Shown here one piece after another: positions 5,151 to 9,107 of a DNA stretch of 9,107 bases. Source of the DNA: Verrucomicrobiota bacterium (lineage in GTDB: Bacteria; Verrucomicrobiota; Verrucomicrobiia; Opitutales; Opitutaceae). Position numbers and translations under genes: made by a program. The DNA lies in NCBI GenBank assembly GCA_023426435.1, contig JAFAAS010000148.1, positions 1-9,107 on the forward strand. The letters are read 5' to 3'. Every line of letters starts with the position of its first letter. The stretch's first letter is position 1. The notes beneath the pieces were generated by a model. That model did no database searches. It worked only from the letters and a program-made list of their open reading frames with translations, and was not told the DNA's origin.

Positions 5151-7180
5151 GGGTTTTTGGAACCATCACCCGGCGCCGTGTTCGACCCCGCGGGCGATTT
5201 TCTCCCGCGGCGCACGCCCGCGGCCGCATCCGCCGCATTCCGCGTCGTCACCGTGCGGATTTCTCCCAGGCTTCGCGTCACCGACTCCGCCGAGGCGGAA
5301 TTCTCGAGATTCGCCGCCGTGATCGACTTGATCTGCTTCGCGATGTTCTGCGTCGAACCCGACACGTCTCGCAACGCCCGCGCTTGCTCCTGCAACCCGC
5401 GCGAGGTCTGTTCCGATTGCGTGCGCAGGCTCTCCACCGCCCCCGTGATCTGCGCCGTGCCCGACGCCTGCTCCTGCAACGCCCGATTCACAGCGGTCAC
5501 CATCTGCGTCACGCGCTCCGTCTCGCGCGCGACTTGATCCACCGCCACGGCTTGCTCCGCGAGCGACTTCGAGGTCGACACGCCGCTTTTGCGCATCGAG
5601 TCGATCGCCGCCACAATCTGCGTCGCTCCCGCCGACTGCTCCTTCGTCGCCTTCCGCAGCTGCGTCGCAATGTTGCTCGTCGACTGCGCCGCCTTAACCA
5701 CTTCGCGCGCCGCGCGTCCATGCTCGGCCATCGCCTGCGAAACTTCCTTCGTCACTTTCCGCATCTGCGTCGACGCCTGCACGATCGCCGCCGCGCCTTT
5801 CGCCTGCTCCGCCGTCGCCGTCGTCACCTGCCGCGCTTGCACCGTCGTCACGCCGATCGCCTCGCTCACGTGCCGGCCCGCCACGATTTGCTCCTCCGTC
5901 GCCCGGCTGATCTCCGCCACCAGCGTCGTGCTCGTGCGGATACCTTCCAAAATCTTCTGCAACCCCGCCGACCCGCTCTCCGACTGCGCCGTCGATTCTT
6001 CCGCAATCCGCGCCCCATCGAGCGCCGCCTGCGTCGCATCGCGCGTCACATTCTCCAGGTTCCGCACGATCTTCGCGATGTCCGAGGTCGCTTTCGCGCA
6101 GCGGTCCGCGAGATTGCGGATTTCCTCCGCCACCACCGCGAATCCCCGGCCGGCATCCCCCGCTCGCGCCGCCTCGATCGAGGCGTTCAACGACAGGAGG
6201 TTCGTCCGCTCCGCGATCACGCTGATCGTATCGACAATGCCGCCGATCTCCGAGGTCTGATTGTTCAACTCCCGCATCACCGTCGTCGAATTCCCCATCG
6301 CCTTCGCCACCCGGCCGATACCTTCGATCGATTTGCGGATCATCTGCCCGCCTTCGTTCGCATCCCGCGAAACCGTCGCCGTCACTTCCTGCGTCCGCTT
6401 CACCAGTTCCGCCACCGACCGATTCGAGCGATCCATCTGCAGCGCACTCGCATTCGCGTTGTTCGCCGCCTCCGAAATTCGCTCGCTGTTCTGCGCCACC
6501 GACTGAATCGAGCGCGCCATTTCTTCCACCGAGGTCGACGTCTCCTCGACCGACGTCGCCAACCCTTCCGACATCGCGGCCACTTCTTCGATCGAAGCCG
6601 CCATCTCGTTCATCGACGAAAGCGTCTCCTCCGCCGCCGCGGAAAGCTCATCCGCATTGCGCGACACGCCCTGAATCGAACGTCCCATTTCCTCGATCGA
6701 CGCCGCCGTCTCGTTCAATCCGGTCGCAAGGCTCTCCGAATCGCGGCCCACGCTCTTCACCGAAGCCGCCACTTCCGTAATCGCCGCCGTCAACTCCTGC
6801 GCCGAGGTCGCCAACTCCTCCGTCGTCCCGCTCACGGACTGCGTCGAAGCCGCGATCTGCTTGACGGCCACACTCGTCTGCGAAGCCGCCGACGCGATCG
6901 CCGCACTGTTGCCCGTGATCTGCTCGATCGAGGCCGCCAGCTCGTTCACCGACGAAGCGATATCCTCACCCGACCGCGCCACATTCTGCGCCTGGTTCGC
7001 CGTTTCCTTGAGCGAACGCGTCAGCTCCGCCGCCTGAGCCACCGCCGAATCCAGCGATCGCCCCTGGCTCGCTGCACCAGCCGCTCTCTCACCCTCAGTC
7101 ATGCGGCCTGACGGATTGGCGGGGGTTGAGGAATGAGTAGCGCCAGGCTCGCCGGCAGGAGCGGATTTCGATTTCGACAT
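5147..7180 (-). CDS. Soluble methyl-accepting chemotaxis protein, all coiled coil, no sensor domain
   Basis: This 677-residue protein carries the invariant MCP signalling tip at about 318-345 (AERTNLLSLNASIEAARAG at 323-341). The tip binds CheA and CheW. There is no hydrophobic segment, HAMP domain or recognisable PAS, GAF or other sensor domain. A polar, probably disordered N-terminus (1-42) leads straight into a heptad arm (about 43-320). A second arm (about 345-648) follows, then a basic, disordered tail. Both arms show a 28-residue period, listed separately. Candidate methylation sites matching the family consensus are Glu184/Glu185, Glu212/Glu213 and Glu458/Gln459. The C-terminus lacks an NWETF-type CheR tether. 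The only cysteine is Cys361, just past the tip. A cytosolic receptor of this kind, like FrzCD-type proteins, must sense through a partner, its N-terminus or its own bundle; which one is unknown. The ATG lies 6 nt after cheW, with no clear Shine-Dalgarno. Confidence 0.95.
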   Translation of the reverse strand: MSKSKSAPAGEPGATHSSTPANPSGRMTEGERAAGAASQGRSLDSAVAQAAELTRSLKETANQAQNVARSGEDIASSVNELAASIEQITGNSAAIASAASQTSVAVKQIAASTQSVSGTTEELATSAQELTAAITEVAASVKSVGRDSESLATGLNETAASIEEMGRSIQGVSRNADELSAAAEETLSSMNEMAASIEEVAAMSEGLATSVEETSTSVEEMARSIQSVAQNSERISEAANNANASALQMDRSNRSVAELVKRTQEVTATVSRDANEGGQMIRKSIEGIGRVAKAMGNSTTVMRELNNQTSEIGGIVDTISVIAERTNLLSLNASIEAARAGDAGRGFAVVAEEIRNLADRCAKATSDIAKIVRNLENVTRDATQAALDGARIAEESTAQSESGSAGLQKILEGIRTSTTLVAEISRATEEQIVAGRHVSEAIGVTTVQARQVTTATAEQAKGAAAIVQASTQMRKVTKEVSQAMAEHGRAAREVVKAAQSTSNIATQLRKATKEQSAGATQIVAAIDSMRKSGVSTSKSLAEQAVAVDQVARETERVTQMVTAVNRALQEQASGTAQITGAVESLRTQSEQTSRGLQEQARALRDVSGSTQNIAKQIKSITAANLENSASAESVTRSLGEIRTVTTRNAADAAAGVRRGRKSPAGSNTAPGDGSKNP
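5228..5899 (-). repeat. Eight degenerate 28-residue units in the C-terminal arm of the receptor
   Basis: A Glu-Gln (or Glu-His, Glu-Asn) pair recurs at receptor residues 430, 458, 486, 514, 542, 570, 598 and 626, exactly 28 apart. Each pair is followed eight residues after its Glu by Val or Ile. Four units also have Gly at position +4 or +5. Examples are TAEQAKGAAAI (456-466), TKEQSAGATQI (512-522) and LQEQASGTAQI (568-578). Twenty-eight residues are four heptads, which keeps the coiled-coil register. In DNA terms this is an 84-bp period, recognisable only in the protein. Confidence 0.8.
6359..7030 (-). repeat. Eight degenerate 28-residue units in the N-terminal arm of the receptor
   Basis: Related ten-residue blocks begin at receptor residues 51, 79, 107, 135, 163, 191, 219 and 247, exactly 28 apart: AELTRSLKET, NELAASIEQI, KQIAASTQSV, TEVAASVKSV, EEMGRSIQGV, NEMAASIEEV, EEMARSIQSV and LQMDRSNRSV. 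The shared pattern is x-[E/Q]-[hydrophobic]-x-x-S followed by a hydrophobic residue four positions on in most copies. Copies 163 and 219 are the closest pair. The series stops shortly before the conserved tip and matches the repeat number of the opposite arm. Confidence 0.8.
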
Positions 7181-7186
7181 GATGAA

Positions 7187-7666
7187 TCAATGAGAGAGGG
7201 AGGAGGCGGACGATGAGGGGACTTCAGGCAAAGTGATTTCTTCCAACGTGAGCACCGCGCCCACGTCCAGGATCAACACGCTTCGGCCTTTCACCGTGGC
7301 CACGCCTTCGACGTAGTTGCCCTGGATGCCGACCAGCGTCGCTTCGATCGGCCGGATCGCGCTCCGCTCGATGCGTTCGAAGTGCCGCGCCGAATCCACG
7401 ATCAGCGCCACCACGCGGTCCTGCACCCGCAGAAAAATCAAACGCGTCTGCGCCGTATAAGGCTGCCGCGCCAAACCGAAACGCGCCCGCAGGTTCAACG
7501 CCGGAAACACCTGCCCCCGCGAAAACACCACGCCATCCACCGCCGGCGCCGTGTTCGGCACGCGCGTCACATGCTCCAGCATTTCCACATGCTGCACGTC
7601 CGCGCTGCGCACCGCATACGCCGCGGAATCCAATTCGAAGATGATGTAGGTATCGGAGATGTTCAT
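7187..7666 (-). CDS. cheW: CheW coupling protein
   Basis: The protein has 159 residues from the ATG at 7666 and consists of one CheW (SH3-like) domain. It opens with the typical first strand YIIFELDSAAYAV (7-19). It has the core GVVFSRGQVFPALNLRARFGL motif at 45-65, whose Arg50-Gly51 corresponds to the conserved RG of the family, and ends in strands containing VLILDVGAVLTLEE. A Ser-rich tail closes the protein. CheW links the receptor tip to the P5 domain of CheA in the cytoplasmic array. The frame is also open from a GTG at 7678 (163 residues), which would give a GTGA overlap with the cheA stop. The ATG is preferred because a GTGAAG precedes it, while the GTG has no ribosome-binding sequence, but the choice is not secure. 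The receptor starts 6 nt after the stop. Confidence 0.95.
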   Translation of the reverse strand: MNISDTYIIFELDSAAYAVRSADVQHVEMLEHVTRVPNTAPAVDGVVFSRGQVFPALNLRARFGLARQPYTAQTRLIFLRVQDRVVALIVDSARHFERIERSAIRPIEATLVGIQGNYVEGVATVKGRSVLILDVGAVLTLEEITLPEVPSSSASSLSH

Positions 7667-7674
7667 GGGACACT

Positions 7675-9107
7675 TCACGAAGAGGCCGGTTCGGCCGCAG
7701 CCACCGGCGGCCGCACCACTCCGCTCGTCAATGCATTCGGATCCAAAATCAGAATCGGCCGGCCATCGCCCAGTTCCGTCGCACCCGAAATTCCGTCCAC
7801 CCGCACCAGCGGATCCTCCAGCGGCCTCACCACCACTTCGCGGCGGCTCAACACCCGATCCACCACCAATCCCACCGCGCCCCGCTCCGCACTGAGCACC
7901 AACAGCGTCGAGAGCTCCGGCTCCTCACCCTCAACTTGAAACAGCTTCGCAAGCCGCCGAAACGGCAGCAGCCCTCCGCGATACGGCACCACGTCCGTGC
8001 CGCGAATGCTCCGCCGCTCTCGCGCCGGCACTTGCACGATTTCATCCACCGCACTCTGCGGCACCGCGCAAATCTCCGGCCCCACCTTCACAATGATCGC
8101 ATCCACGATCGAAAGCGTCAGCGGCAGCCGCAGCGTGAACTCCGTCCCGCGTCCCAACGTCGTCTCGAGCGAGAGCGAGCCGCCCAACTCCCGCACCGTA
8201 TCCGCCACGACCGACATCCCCACGCCGCGTCCCGCCGCTCGATCCGCTTCATCCCGCGTCGAAAAACCCGGCGAACACAAAATCCCCAACAAGCCCGTCG
8301 CATCCGCTTCCTTCGGCCCCGTCAACCCCATCGTCTTCGCCCGCTTCACCACCGCATCCGCATCGATCCCGCTCCCGTCGTCGCGCACTTGAATCACCAC
8401 CGATTCCCCGCGGCTGATCGCGCGCAAGGTCAATGTCGCCTCCGCCGGCTTCCCCGCCGCCTCACGCCGCGCCGCCGGTTCCACGCCGTGCGAAAACGCA
8501 TTCCTGATCAGATGCAACAGCGGCTCCTTCAGCCGCTCCGCCAGATATTTGTCGATTTCCGTCTGATGCCCTTCCAGCACCACGCGCACTTTCTTGTCCG
8601 ACCCCGCCGCGAGATCGCGAATGACGAAAGGTATCCGATTAAACACTTCACTCACCGGCACCAGCCGCACGCGCGCGATCGCCTTTCTCATCTCCCGCAA
8701 CGACCGCGCCAGTCCCGCATCGATCTCCCTCAACGTTTCATCCGCCTCGAAATGCTGCCGGATCCGATCCGCCAGCCGCGAACGTTGGATCACCATCTCA
8801 CCCGTGATCCGCATCAACTCGTCCAACCGCTCCAAATCCACCCGCACCATGTGCGACGGCGTCAGCGGCAAAATTTCGCTTCGCTCGAGTGCAAGATCCT
8901 GACGCGCCGGTTTCGATGGCTCCGACACCACACGCTCCGCCTGCACGCCATCCGCCAGCCACGTCGTCACCTCGTCCTCCGACGGCGCCTCGCGCACGGC
9001 CACGCTAAACACAAACGCAATCTTTCCATTCGGCCGCACCACCGGAGTCGACGATACGATTTCGCCCAACTCCGCGATCCGCGCCCGCACCGAGGTCACA
9101 TTGACGC
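7675..9107 (-). CDS. cheA: Chemotaxis histidine kinase CheA (3' part, 5' end off window)
   Basis: The frame is open to the right edge, so the start and the P1 phosphotransfer domain are missing from view. The residue labelled 1 here is the Val codon at 9097-9099, an internal position. A small alpha/beta segment (1-57) resembles the domain that precedes P3 in many CheA proteins. P3 dimerisation helices span about 86-150. The P4 kinase domain (about 188-328) has N-box HLIRNAFSHGVE at 196-207, G1 DDGSGID at 240-246, a short loop with Gly277-Phe279 (PGFSTRDE) and G2 GRGVGM at 290-295. P5, the CheW-like regulatory domain, spans about 329-460. The N-box has Ser203 where E. coli has Asp; I recall other CheA proteins with Ser there. 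CheA autophosphorylates under receptor control and passes phosphate to CheY and CheB. It is the first visible gene of the operon, and the promoter must lie beyond 9107. Confidence 0.97.
   Translation of the reverse strand, partial: VNVTSVRARIAELGEIVSSTPVVRPNGKIAFVFSVAVREAPSEDEVTTWLADGVQAERVVSEPSKPARQDLALERSEILPLTPSHMVRVDLERLDELMRITGEMVIQRSRLADRIRQHFEADETLREIDAGLARSLREMRKAIARVRLVPVSEVFNRIPFVIRDLAAGSDKKVRVVLEGHQTEIDKYLAERLKEPLLHLIRNAFSHGVEPAARREAAGKPAEATLTLRAISRGESVVIQVRDDGSGIDADAVVKRAKTMGLTGPKEADATGLLGILCSPGFSTRDEADRAAGRGVGMSVVADTVRELGGSLSLETTLGRGTEFTLRLPLTLSIVDAIIVKVGPEICAVPQSAVDEIVQVPARERRSIRGTDVVPYRGGLLPFRRLAKLFQVEGEEPELSTLLVLSAERGAVGLVVDRVLSRREVVVRPLEDPLVRVDGISGATELGDGRPILILDPNALTSGVVRPPVAAAEPASS

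Noticed and set aside
5117..7111. A 664-codon open frame on the plus strand across the receptor gene
   Set aside because: Its product is extremely Arg/His-rich with no recognisable domain, as expected for the reverse complement of GC-rich, heptad-repeated coding DNA. The minus-strand frame is an unmistakable MCP.

Overview
This window is the 3' part of a chemosensory (Che) operon, read entirely on the minus strand. The sequence is GC-rich, with strong G/C preference at third codon positions. The reading order is cheA (5' end off the window), cheW, a soluble methyl-accepting protein, cheR, cheB, cheY, cheC and a soluble PAS-GAF hybrid histidine kinase. There is no phage, transposase, RNA-gene or CRISPR signal. 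The host is a GC-rich bacterium. A Verrucomicrobiota (Opitutus-like) or Acidobacteriota source would fit the style of the genes and the left-end repeat, but the taxon is a guess and cannot be fixed from this sequence.

Layout, right to left: cheA runs off the right edge at 9107 and ends at 7675. cheW follows (7666 or 7678 to 7187), then the receptor (7180-5147), cheR (5150-4296), cheB (4299-3226), cheY (3229-2849), cheC (2858-2238) and the hybrid kinase (2241 or 2262 to 133). Neighbouring genes overlap by 4 nt (ATGA) at three and probably four junctions and by 10 nt at cheY/cheC. Only 6 nt separate cheW from the receptor. The whole set is therefore very likely one transcript with translational coupling. 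Its promoter lies off the right edge. A 49-nt non-coding stretch and then a 28-bp-stem inverted repeat (1-84) follow the last gene.

How it works together: the receptor, CheW and CheA form the signalling core. CheR and CheB add and remove receptor methyl groups for adaptation. CheY is the single-domain phosphorylated output, and CheC is its dedicated-type phosphatase. No CheD, CheV or CheZ is present in the window. The hybrid kinase adds a second kinase and a third receiver domain to the same transcript; its place in the phosphorelay is not known.

The most unusual item is the receptor. It has no membrane segment and no recognisable sensor domain. Nearly all of it is coiled coil, with about eight degenerate 28-residue (four-heptad) units on each side of the conserved signalling tip.
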